From positions 70,680,697 through 70,744,696 of the forward strand of contig CM017556.1 in NCBI GenBank assembly GCA_007844125.1: a stretch of 64,000 nt of DNA. Reading direction: 5' to 3'. This document shows, in pieces, positions 12,690 to 24,800 of this stretch. The first letter of the stretch is position 1. Each line of letters opens with the position of its first letter. The notes under the pieces were generated by a model, which saw nothing but the letters and a program-made list of their open reading frames with translations, was not told the DNA's origin and did not search any database. The DNA comes from Sinonovacula constricta. Its lineage: Eukaryota > Mollusca > Bivalvia > Cardiida > Solecurtidae. The translations under genes and the position numbers were made by a program.

Positions 12690-12828
12690 GTCGCTTTTAC
12701 GGTGATTCAGTAAAAGTCAATCGTAACTTTCGGAAAATAACTGAAGAAATCGCCGAGGGGTCCCGATTTACAACAGCACAGTCTACACTTCCGGCCGCGC
12801 CAATTTTCAACGAGATGCAAAAAATGTG
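12690..12828 (+). promoter_or_regulatory. CpG-rich putative promoter of the small gene
   Basis: CpG-containing words cluster here (TTTCGG, ATCGCCGAG, CCCGA, GGCCGCGCC) against an AT-rich background. An ACTTCCGG ETS-type site lies at 12787-12794 and a CCAAT box near 12800. A coding start and a strong donor follow within 90 bp. Confidence 0.45.
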
Positions 12829-12878
12829 ATGAAAAAGATGAAGAAATTGACTTTCCTTCACTGGACTGCTAAGCAGAG
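12829..12878 (+). CDS. Exon 1 of the small gene
   Basis: Coding from an ATG at 12829 (AAAAAGATGAAG follows) to the donor CAGAG|GTGAGA. Exits in phase 2. Shorter upstream ATGs close at once. Confidence 0.45.
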
Positions 12879-15800
12879 GTGAGACATTGATCTACTTAAA
12901 CAAGTATAAGAAGCAACATATTTTAAATCAGGTTTTCTTAACGTAGTGAGTTTAGTACATTAACTGTTTAGAATGCAAAATTAACGTGTCAAATATTTTC
13001 GCCATTTTTTTTTCAGTTCCGACATTTCACTTTAGTTTTTTCTTATCACAAACGTTTTCTGAAACCGTTGACTTTTCCATAAACATTTGTTATCTACTGT
13101 ATATTTAATTTATGCTTCAGTTAGAGTTGATAAGGTTCTGACAAGTTCGAACGTAAGACATTTTTGTAATATTGTTTTTTTTAGAGTGACCCGATTAACG
13201 GTAATATCCAGTTACCGGATATTTCTGAGTTTACACAAGGATACATTTTATACTATAGGAATAAAGGCACATAAAACGGTTTCAAGTGGCAACACAATAT
13301 TTTTGTTGTTGATTACATTGTTGTGTTAAAAAATAAATTTAGGTCACCTGTAATAGATATCCAAGATAACTTGTACATGATGGTTGAGCACATCATAAAC
13401 TGTGTTTGCTTGTATGGTATTGCCACTCATGTAAAGTATTTTATTTTCTGTAATAGTTTGAAACAGCCAGATGCAAGTGAACAAAAAAGAATCGGAATTG
13501 CAGACTGATGTCAATAAGGAAGTCAGTGAAGAGCAACGCATGGATGACAGACAAAAGTTGAAAAGGTACAAAGATAACTATGCAGCATTTTGACCATTTG
13601 TACCAGTTATTGTATTAATGCATTTGCTATTTTTTAGCATTTACAGTGTTAATCATTAATTGCATGGCACAGCTGTTTGTACATGAAGTTGTCATTGTTG
13701 GGAAAGCATGTTGTTTTGATTTTGTAAATGTTTATTGTTACATCGCACTGACACATTTATGGCCATATTGGTGACGTCCAGGTAATTATTGGTGGAGGAA
13801 AACCTCCCTAAATGAAAGTTCTCACCCCTACCAGGACTCGAACCCACGCGGTGAAGGGCTGAGGAGCTTCAAGTCAGCAAGTCTGTTTTGATTGCAATAT
13901 TATAATATTAAAATTAATTAGTATATTTTAAATTTAAATTTCCTTTGTTCTCTGTATTCACTTACATTAATAAAAAAAAATCTTGCTGTAATAACTTACA
14001 TTTTGATTTTACTGGCTTTATCTGTGTGTTTATGGTTGGCCTGGTGTCAGGATAATGTGACTGCGTGTGGTATCATGTCAGTTGTTCACGGCATACTATA
14101 CACAGTGAAGGCAGCACTATATCGGCTTCAAGTGAACACCGTCTCCAGATAACTGAAATACTACTGTTGGTGGCACAATGAACCCAATAAACAATCAAAC
14201 CACCAACAATATTTAATTTATTTGAAGACAGTGCTCAATCGAAATCAATATAGAGCTGTCTTTACTGATTATAGCATGCCATGAACACCTGGCATGATAC
14301 ACCCAGTCACATTATCCTGACACCTGACTGACCAGTCATAGAATTACCTGTCTATTTGCTTGAGTATTAGCCAGGGAGCAATAACACCACCATTTAACAT
14401 GACTTTGGTATGTTGCAGCCCAGACTGAACCCGATGCCTCTAGTACCAGGAGCCAGCACTCTACTGATTGCGCTACCAGGTCTGGTGTTTTACTTTTACC
14501 CCTTTGTGCATATTAATGCTTATAAAGTAACCAAGATAGTATTTCGTTAAGCTGTACTTGATAGTTCAGCATTTCTCAGCTCAGGCTTTAAACATAGAAA
14601 ATATGGGGGTGCTTTTGCCTATAGCTCCTGTTATTTGCTGCTGTTTTCAAATTGCTGTTTTAAAGAATAGGCAAGTTTGCATCATGACCAGAGCTGTAAA
14701 AGTTTGTGTCAGCATCTAAATTTGTTTTTTGTTTATTTCCGTTTTTTGGTAAAATTTCCAATCTATTTCTTTCAATCTTTGAACACTTATTCTGTATCAT
14801 AATTTGACAGAAAAATCATAAGGTGCCTGTGTGGTGCAAATAACACAAGACCCTCACATACTAAATAGGTCTAACATTGCTAAATAAAAAAATCAGGTAA
14901 TAAAAAAATAAATTTAAATAATGCATAATGTTGGATTTTTTTTTCTTTTTCAGATGTAATTGGCGAAAAAATACATTTGCTGTGCAGGTGAGAGGAAGGA
15001 TGCAAGATCCTCTCAAGCAGAACTGGAGTTGTCATCTGAGAAATCAACAAGAACTGACTATGAACTGTTTTTGAACACAATACCTGTGGTACTATTTCTT
15101 GAGTGCATTGTATGTATTTTATTCTTAATGATAAATAGATACTTAAGTTTGATTTAATCAGTTAAAATCCTATTTGCTAGACTCCCGAAAATGGCTTGTC
15201 ATGCTTTCTTATATTAATAATAAGTGCTTAGCGAGATATGGGTTAAGAATATAAATTAATTGATAAGCATCTTTTATTTGTTTCCTTTAATAAATGACCA
15301 CTTGTTCTTTGTGTTTTTTGCCATTGTCTTTAATTAAAGTGGAATATATTTAGTATCTTTCTGTTGTGTTATTTTCCCTATAAATTTTTTGTTGTATCAG
15401 ATTTTTAGGTGAAACCACAAATGTTATCTAGTGATATCTTTCTGTTGTGTTATTTTCCCTGTAAATTTTTTGTTGTATCAGATTTTTAGGTGAAAACCAC
15501 AAATGTTATCTAGTGATTTTATTTATGTCAATCTATCCACAACCTTATCCACTCAACGAATTTGATCAAGCCAAGAAAAAAACAACCCACAAGCTTGGGA
15601 TGATCAAGCTATTAAGTGAACAATCCTGCAAGCTTGGGATGATAGCGCAAGCTTGCAAGCGTGCCAAACCGCATGCATGGGATAAGTGAGCAAGCGAGTC
15701 AAACCGCTCGCTTGGCATGATTGCGCATGCTTGCAAGCGAGCAATCAAGCTCGTAAAGGTTCCTATCGCAACCTTGCAAGCGAGCTTCTGAGCGAGCCAA

Positions 15801-18800
15801 ACCGCTCGCTTGACATGATCGCGCAAGCTTGCAAGCGAGCAATTAAGATCGTAATGGTTCCTATCGCAAACTTGCAAGCTTGCCAAGCGTGCAAGCGAGC
15901 TTCTAAGCGAGCCAAACCGCTCGCTTGGCATGATCGCGCAAGCTTGCAAGCGAGCAATCAAGCGAGCAATCAAGATCGTTATGGTTCCTATCGCAAACTT
16001 GCAAGCTTACTTTTAAGATTGCGGCTTTCTTATCGCAATCTTACCGCAAGCTTAAATAAGATTGCAACACGCTTGGTTGCAATCTTACCGCAATCTTGTC
16101 GCAAACTTGTCGCAAGCTTATTTAAGCTTGCGGTTTTGGTGTGGGATGGAGGCAGATTATGGCACAGATAGTGTTCTGCTTAAGGCCAGCTCAGCACAAA
16201 ATGATCAGACCTAGAAAACAATTGATAAATTCAGGCCAGCTAGTTCCCACTTGGTGCTGTCAGATCACGATCTGCACTATTTGCTGTCAGATCTTAAGGA
16301 ATATGTCTTGTTCATTTAAGCAAGTACTTGTTAGCAAATTACTAAGAATTATGCTAAAAAAAGGGTTGAATGCTTGCTTAGTAGTGTAGTGATATATATC
16401 TGTCCATATAGACTTAACTGCCAATGTCCTTTAAAAGTACAACAACATGTCTTATCATTTTCCGACCCAGTGGTTTGGTCCCCAGAAACTTTTGTCCTGA
16501 TAGCTGGCATAACATCTAAGTTTCAAGTTAAGATCATGGACTGTAGAGCTGAGTTTGATAGATGTGAGATTGGTGGTCACTTGTAACAGTTATAACTGTA
16601 ATATGTCATATGAACTGCTTAACCTGTAACCCCTAATATAGTTCATTATATGGACTCCCTGACCTCAGAGGGACTGACATTATTACATAATAACACTACA
16701 GCATGACATTTACTTTACAAAATCAGTTGGAGGTATGGGGAATTTTATCGCTTTTATAAGAAAATACTAATTATGTTACTTTTTTTTAAAACATCAATTT
16801 TAACTGGAACTATTTACATATTGCATTAAAATTTGTCAAGCTTACAATGACATACAACACAATCTTGCAATTTCTATAAAGGTGGACAAAAGTATGATTT
16901 TATGAAGCGATTATGCCAAAATGCCACCAAACAGGGATAAGATATTACTGCATGTATTTGATATAGGCAAACTGTCGAATACCACCATTAATGCCTTTGA
17001 GATAAATAAAATTTTAACTTTTCTTTTAGCTTTAGTACAATTTCTCACTAAGTAGAAGTTTAAGGGTTGATCTGTTAAGCTTATTTATGTCATTGTCTCA
17101 CTTGTTTGTTCATGTGTTTGTTTTATTGTGTTTAAGATTAAACCAACAATGTCAAGCTCCATGTAGAGGTGGGGTGTCGATGAAGTTGTCTTTGATGTCA
17201 ATGCATGCAGTTAACCCAGTCATGACTTGGACCTGAGGTTTCCCACATCTGGATTTGAACTCATCAGACTGGATGCAAACTTTGTTCTGCTATTTTAAAA
17301 ATACAACTTAAATTGCTTATAAAAAATCATTTATTAAATTTATTAAAATAATTATGCAAAAGAGTCTAAAAGTTGTTTTTCTTCCAAGATGTTTTCTCTG
17401 ATTTTTTTGTTCTAATGCAACCAGCACAGTACAGATTACCCCAGAGCTATTGTCAATGACTATTAAAAGACTGGTTATCAGCACTGTATGACCTGTTCAG
17501 TGCTGGTGTGACTAAAAAAAAACCAAAATACCTAAGACTGGTTAGTCACTGAGACGAAATGATTCTGCATGTGCCAGACCCCACTGAACGTTATTTTGTT
17601 AAATTGGTACGCTAGTGGTAACATTACACAAATACACAGAGGGAAGACAAATAACAGAAAATCATTTCCATGTACATTAAAACTGTTATTTACAGATCTT
17701 CCTGTTTCATACTTATTTATGAAAAATGGTATTTAATAATTTTCTTTGAAAAATAAATAAAAAATGAGCAAAATCAAACTGAGACCGGAATGACACACAG
17801 GAGCAAAGAAATCTACAGTCACTAGCTTTCTTTGTTACATTTAGCTGTTATGTACCCCATAAAATGGATTCTTGAAACAAACTAAGTTAAAGGTTACCTT
17901 AGTTAACAGGACTGATATACCTGATTATACACTGAGACAGTACTGAGCTACTGTAGACAGTTCAATCTGTTACCATGAATCATTTAAGATAATGAGCCTG
18001 CAAGGTCCTTTCTTAACCTTTATATTTTATTTATATCTGTATATTTTTAGACACACTGATAATTAAGGTCATGTCCAGCCATCGATTGACAGAGCCAATT
18101 TAACCACACCCCTGACAGGTCAGGGGTCAACTCCAACATACAGTGACTTGTCAATTGCATGAAGTTTAAGTATAAGGCATTACAAAAAAAGCAATATATT
18201 TTAAACTCAAATATAATGATACAAACTTTGAAATACTTGTTTTCACAGAAAAACCATCTTCAGGACCTGTGCACTGTACTATTCATCAAAGGATTCATAA
18301 ACTGTTATAAATACATATCCATAAAATACATGTACTCTTAATCATGTGAAACATCCTTTTTCAAATTCACTTATTGTCATTGCTATTTGAGTTATAGGTG
18401 GAAAAAGTAACCCTGAAAAATGGATGGGTATAATCATAGACATACACTGCATGTTAAGCTAAACTGACAATAAACTCATATTTTTTTTACCATCATTACC
18501 ACTTTAATTTTTGTTACCTTGTAACAAGAAAACAAATCTACTTTTAATTACCTGGGCACTGTTTGCACTCAACTTACAACTTGTCTGCGAAAATGCAATC
18601 ATTAAGTGAAAAGCTTCAGCATAGATGTAAATGCTTCAAGCCAACTTTTTTTATTGTATTCAAATGTGAAAAGCTCTTTGTAAGTAGAAACTTGCCTGTG
18701 GTGTCAACTACAGTAATTATTCTTCATAAAGCCTCTTTGGCCTACATTTATTTTCTAGGATAATCATAACTGATACCTGTATTAATATTACAGGTGTGTC

Positions 18801-21800
18801 CAGAGGAGAACTTCAGGTTACGAGAGGGACAGCATACATGTTGTGTGACTGATTGAGTGACTAACTTTTCTTACATCAGGTGTTAATTTGTCCAGTGATC
18901 ACTTGTGGTCAGGTGACTGACCAGGTTCACCTGACCAGTCTGTGTCCAACGTCAAGCGGGACATTGCATACGACATACTGTTGGTCAGCCATGCTTAACA
19001 GGCAAATTGTTGGCCAGAATTTGATGAATTTCGACAAAATGCTGGTTACACATACTGCTGGCTAGACAAACATTTTGTTAGACATAATGTTGGTTAGACA
19101 AAATGTTGTAGACAAAATGTTGGTTAGACATAATGTTGGTTAGACAAAATGCTGGTTACAAATACTGCTGGCTAGACAAACATTTTGTTAGACATACATG
19201 ATGTTGGTTAGACAAAATGTTGGAGACAAAAAAGTTGGTTAGACATAAGGTTAGTTAAACAAAATATTGGTTAGACATAATGTTGGTTAGACAAAATGTT
19301 GGTTAGACATAATGTTTGTCAAGGGTAGAGTAGCATAAGTTGAACTTCCATAATGTGGATTAGAGTCCTGGTAAAGGCAACTGACTTACTGCGAGGTCTT
19401 CAAGCTGAAATGCTGCAAGCAGTGGTTCTACCCAGGCATTGTCGGTGGTCTTCCTCAAATACTATAGATGGAGGTCACTCTAATGACCAGACTTGTGCTG
19501 ACATTAGGTATTGTTTAATAAAAACAAAATGTTAGTTATACGAACTGGTGGGTGTATAAAATACACCACATTCACATGTTGTTGACAAAGTGTTAGGTAG
19601 ATACAATGTTGGACAGACATAATATCCCTGACAGAAACACAGCCCTTCCTGACAAACCAACTCAACCAGCTGAACAGGTGAGAAACTAAAACACCAGATT
19701 GGCATCCCTCCAACTAACCAACAATTCCGCCACTATATCAGTGGCTTTTGTCAAATAAAAACAAGCACACAGGTAAAAACAAGAGAAACAAATGTTGAAT
19801 CTTAATAGAGCTCTGCCAACTTATGGTAATTTCTTGTTCTTCCAAGGCAATATGATAAAAGCCATAGATAAAACAAAAAAAGATAGACAAAGAACAAAAA
19901 CTGTAAGATATAAATTGCAACATTAAATACACATAATGCAGATGATAATTAGCAATGAACATTATACTGAACAGAACCTCAGAGAGTAGAAATATTACAA
20001 ATATTAAGCACACATTAGAAGAAAGATTTTAAGTTAATATGAAAAAAGAAACAAAAACATAGTGTTGTTCATTCAAGATTTTACTGCTAGAATTATCTCC
20101 TAGGTATATTTGTTTCATGTCTGCTAAAACCCACCAGGTTAGACATAGGCAGATAGTGCAGAACCTGACCAATTAGTTCTCTGATCAACATCTGCAGTAT
20201 TTGCTTCATGATCTGAGTAGTTGTTAGACAATATAACTGAGTTAGTAACTAAATATGGATTGTTATCCCCTAGCTTGCTACATTTATTGATAAGCAATTA
20301 AAAATCTTTGCATTTCGCTGATTACTTTAGTAAGCCTTACAAGAACTATTTCTACAGATTCAGTAACAAATAGTTGAGATCCTGATAATACTGGCAAAAG
20401 CTGGAAGCCAGCTAATCATGTACGTACACTTTCTGCATAAGCCATAAAAATGCATGCTTAGCAAGCCTAAGGTTAAACAAATGTTGCACATCACGGTTTA
20501 AACACTCCAACTTTCCCAGCCAGCCACGCACTGGAGAGCTGATGATTTGAACAATTAAATTGAATTTACAAGAACTATTCTGAGAAACCTTATAAGATTA
20601 GAATCCTTGTTGGATGACAACTATATCAGGCTGTCTGTTATCTTAGTAACTTCAGTGCTTCATGATAGTGTGATCTCCATAGTAACTCTGGTTTGAATGT
20701 TATTTTATCTTCTCCATAACAATTAAATGTTCTGTCATTTAAATATGATCTTTAAATACAATTTAAGGTATGTAGATATAATAGCCACTAAACAAGGAAG
20801 AAAAAAGATAAAAATCTAGTCCAATGCTCAACTGACTGCACCAATGAGGCTTGGTACATACATGTTTATGTAGTTTTATTACATATTTTGATTGGCACTT
20901 TGATAATACTGAAATGTCAACATAACCTATGGTCAGATTACGAAAAGGTCTTGACCAGCACTTCCTCCTTTCATTTGGATTTAAGTAGCACATGGAGGGA
21001 CGATTGCATTGGTTTGGTCAGAGTTTTGTGCCATATAATTCTTGTTTTGAGTTGTTTTATATTAATTACAAGTAAGGATGTCTTAAATAATAGCTGAATA
21101 AGTATTGAAGCAATGACAAATGAGAAGACAGATTTAGCCATAATTTTGTGAAATCAAATGTTAAATATTATTTAACATTCTGAGTACAGACTTTCATAAT
21201 CAACGGGCTATAATTGAGTTAGCCAAATGCCAACCAATCAAGAAGGCTAAGGTAAGCAAAATTAAGAAGAACAGAATATATTACATGTAGCTGTTTAGTG
21301 TTTGACCCTTGGTCAAGTGTTGACACTGGGGAACATGGTCAACATGCCTGTTGGGTGTTGAGCACCAACCTGTATCTCTGATTGACCAGTGACCATGACA
21401 AGTGACACCTTGTGTCATGTTGTCCTTAAAGGCATACATACACTTTTGGTTAACCTTATAAGGCTGCAAGCATACTCCTAACTTAATTAATTTGCTTACA
21501 GCATAATGTAAAAGAAGCAATCGAAACCTGTAAATTGAGACAAAGTTCAGAGCAGAACAGTATTTCAGACTCAACTGTCACATAATGTACCTTCATCAAA
21601 ATGTAATAAAACAGCTGAAATAGAATAAAAGAGAAAATATTGATCTGTGTTAAGAGATGGACAATCTAGAACAAGTAACAAAAACTACCTTGTTGTAGTG
21701 ATATACAAGCTTGTCCTGACAGGACCCACATGTAGTATCCGACAGTTTGCCTGTCGATATAATTATCTAATATATGTTACAATATCTGACGTCGGTTTGG

Positions 21801-24800
21801 GGTATATGCGCATAATGTCTGTAGAAAAACATCGTACTATCTAAGCTTTAACGATTTTCGACGGTATCTCAATTTTAGGGCAGTAAAACTCATTATTCAA
21901 CACTTAAAATGTTGATTTTTTTTCAAACCTATAAATAATAACAATTGGGATTTCTGCTAAACATTAACATAGATGTCATAGCGGATGACATGGATTATCT
22001 AAAATATAAGTGGTCACATGTTTTTTTAAGTTTAAAAATAGCTAACAGTTCAGCGTGGCTCAGATAGGAAATGCATGTTTTTAATTAAGATTGGGGCATT
22101 ATGGTTCAATTTTCAGACAGGTGTAGGATATTAATAAACAGCATTTCGTGAGATCTGCACAGGTAACAAAAGTTTATTAGGATGCTTAATGAAAATATTT
22201 ATGGTTCAAACTTTCAGATACCATTTTAAAACAAGTTTGGTTTTCATAGCAGGGGCTTATATATCTCTTAGCCGGGGTCCGGACAATTCTCAGTCCGGAC
22301 ATTTCTCAGTTAGTGAAATTTGCAGGGTCGGACAATTCTCAGTTGGTTGATTTGCAGGGCCGGACATTTCTCAGTTACTTGTTTTGCAGGGTCGGACAAT
22401 TCTCAGTCCGTTGTTTGTAGGGCGGGACAATTGTTATAGATCCATTTTTAACGTTGATTAAACCAAAGAGTTATAAAACAACACTGTAATTAAATACTGA
22501 AAGACAATCATCAAAAACCAGATAATTTTCTTTGCTGTCAATCATAAATAAACCTGTGAACCAAACAAACTATTTATCCTTACAAATTGCATCAATAATT
22601 ATTTCTATACCCCTTGATTTTTATAACGAACGCTTTGACCAAAGCCCCGAAAATTCTTTAATTGGCCATCCCACTTAAGTTTTATAAAACAACACTGTAA
22701 TTAAATACTGAAAGACAATCATTAAAAACCAGATCATTTTCTTTGACTGTGAACCAAACAAACTATTTATCCTTTCAAATTGCATCAATAATTATTTCTA
22801 TACCCCTTGATTTTCATAACAAAAGCCGCGAAAATTCTTTAATTGGCCAACCCACTGTTCTTTAATCAAGACATGCTTTACTCTAATTTCAAACTGAGAT
22901 GCTTGTTAGAATATAAGTCTCAGCGCAGACTACGATCTTTATTCCAAAAATGGAAATTCTAAAAAGTAAGACAGTCTCCAAGAAAATACTCCATGAGGGG
23001 TACGTCTACGTAAAGAACCGGACGAACAAATATATATGAATTACCTTAAAATTTGTATTTTGTGTTTGTTTTATGACACGCACCTTGTCTTTTTCAATAA
23101 AACATTTTATTAGTACCAGTCTTGAATTTTGTTCTTCAATAACGCAAAGAGCGATTGATGCGTTTACATCAAATACAATATCTGTGAAATACATGATGCG
23201 TTCATATCAAATACAATATGTGCATCTTTTTTAAATTATTTCACTATAACGTCAAAATGGATTTATACAACAATTTTATCACAAATATTGCTATACTTTG
23301 AAATATATTAACGGAGAAATGTCCGGACTGAGAATTGTCCGACCCTGCAAAACAAGTAACTGAGAAATGTCCGGACCTGCATATCAACCAACTGAGAATT
23401 GTCCGACCCTGCAAATTTCACTAACTGAGAAATGTCCGGACTGAGAAATGTCCGGCATTCCTCTTAGCCTGCTAGCACAAAATGACCTGACCTGGTCAAT
23501 TAGTGAACTCCTAATTACAAGCTCTCTGATCATGATCTGTAATACTGGTTGCTTAGTCTCTAACAAAATGTATAGTAACCAGTGCATGTTGATGAAAGCT
23601 GATGACATAAGAATTAGCATGAGATATTAACAAAAGTTGCATCATATGGGTAACTTGTCACTGACCCAGAGATCAGTTGCATGCTGAACAATATTGTATG
23701 GTTATTTGTGCATATAAGGGGAAGTTGCCAGTTTTGTCACTTATGCTGTGCATTTGTTCAAGTACAAACATAAATATGATTATAATGTAAATTTTATGCA
23801 ACTGGGTTAAAAGAGCTGGGAAGCACATACATCTATCTTTAAAACAGTGACATCCCATTGGCCTACTCACAGTTCATCTATATAATTTCATCAACTCTAC
23901 ATTCAATCTAATCAAATTTGGCTACTCAGATTTTGAGCAGTTAGTCTCACTTTGTTTACTTTAGATAAAATTGATTATAGACAAAAGACTTAAAAGTATA
24001 TTAAGACCTAATTACATTTAAACAGGAAAGTCACTTCCTTTTACATGTACAATTCATAATGTACCCTGTATATGTACTATTCATTAACTCATTTATATAC
24101 CATTTTACATTCATGAACTCATACATTAATAGAACTTGTTGCAAATTATACTACCATTTAAAAACATTTTAGAAAGGTCTTTTGAGGGTAAGTATTGCTT
24201 GAGTTGTGGAGACGATTATAATGTTGTTTTAAGGCAGTATAGTGTCTGCTTATCTAATCAGCTATTGTCTTTAAAGTTCTCCATAAGAAAAAAACAAAAA
24301 ACCCAACTTCTTTAATTTTTCTATTTTCCTTATTAAAAACCAATTAAAATAAATAAATATTTTTGGTTCGTTTTGTTTTGTCATTGAAAAACCTGGTAAA
24401 TTACAATGACACAATTATGGTTATTGTGACATCCAGCTGTTTTTATGAAGTGGGAATACTCCAGACTGTACAAATGTCTGTGTAGAACCAATGTCTTCAA
24501 GCCCATGACAGATCAGCTGGAAGACAGGACTTGAACCCCCACATTGAGAGTATGAGCAGTCAGACTGTCAAATCAGCAAGTCTACAAATGTGGCTGCCCC
24601 CTGAAAGTAGGCTAAAAGTTAATAACAAAACAATTGTGATATAAACTAAACCCATTTTTTCCTAAAACATGGCACTGAATACATATCAATAGGCATGGAG
24701 AATTTAATGAGACCCAGGCAGATGAGCTTGCTCCAAGTTTTCCAAGAGTCTGATAAGCTGGGCCCAAGATAAGCTGGGCCCAATATGATACAGTGATACA

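Noticed and set aside
14400..14495. tRNA gene
   Set aside because: A- and B-box-like words are present but the arms do not pair as a cloverleaf. A SINE head is more likely; the same applies to 62391-62465.
14960..15157. 65-residue protein with a C-terminal membrane-like segment
   Set aside because: It needs a TTG start, is out of frame with the upstream exons, and overlaps the strong donor at 14988. The hydrophobic end is within AT-rich sequence.
15566..16171. 135- and 161-residue Ala/Arg/Leu-rich proteins
   Set aside because: Translations of a self-complementary AAGCTTGC/GCGAGC array, with similar frames on both strands.
21281..21574. 97-residue minus-strand frame
   Set aside because: The region 21290-21430 is open in several frames at once and lacks a convincing acceptor and donor.
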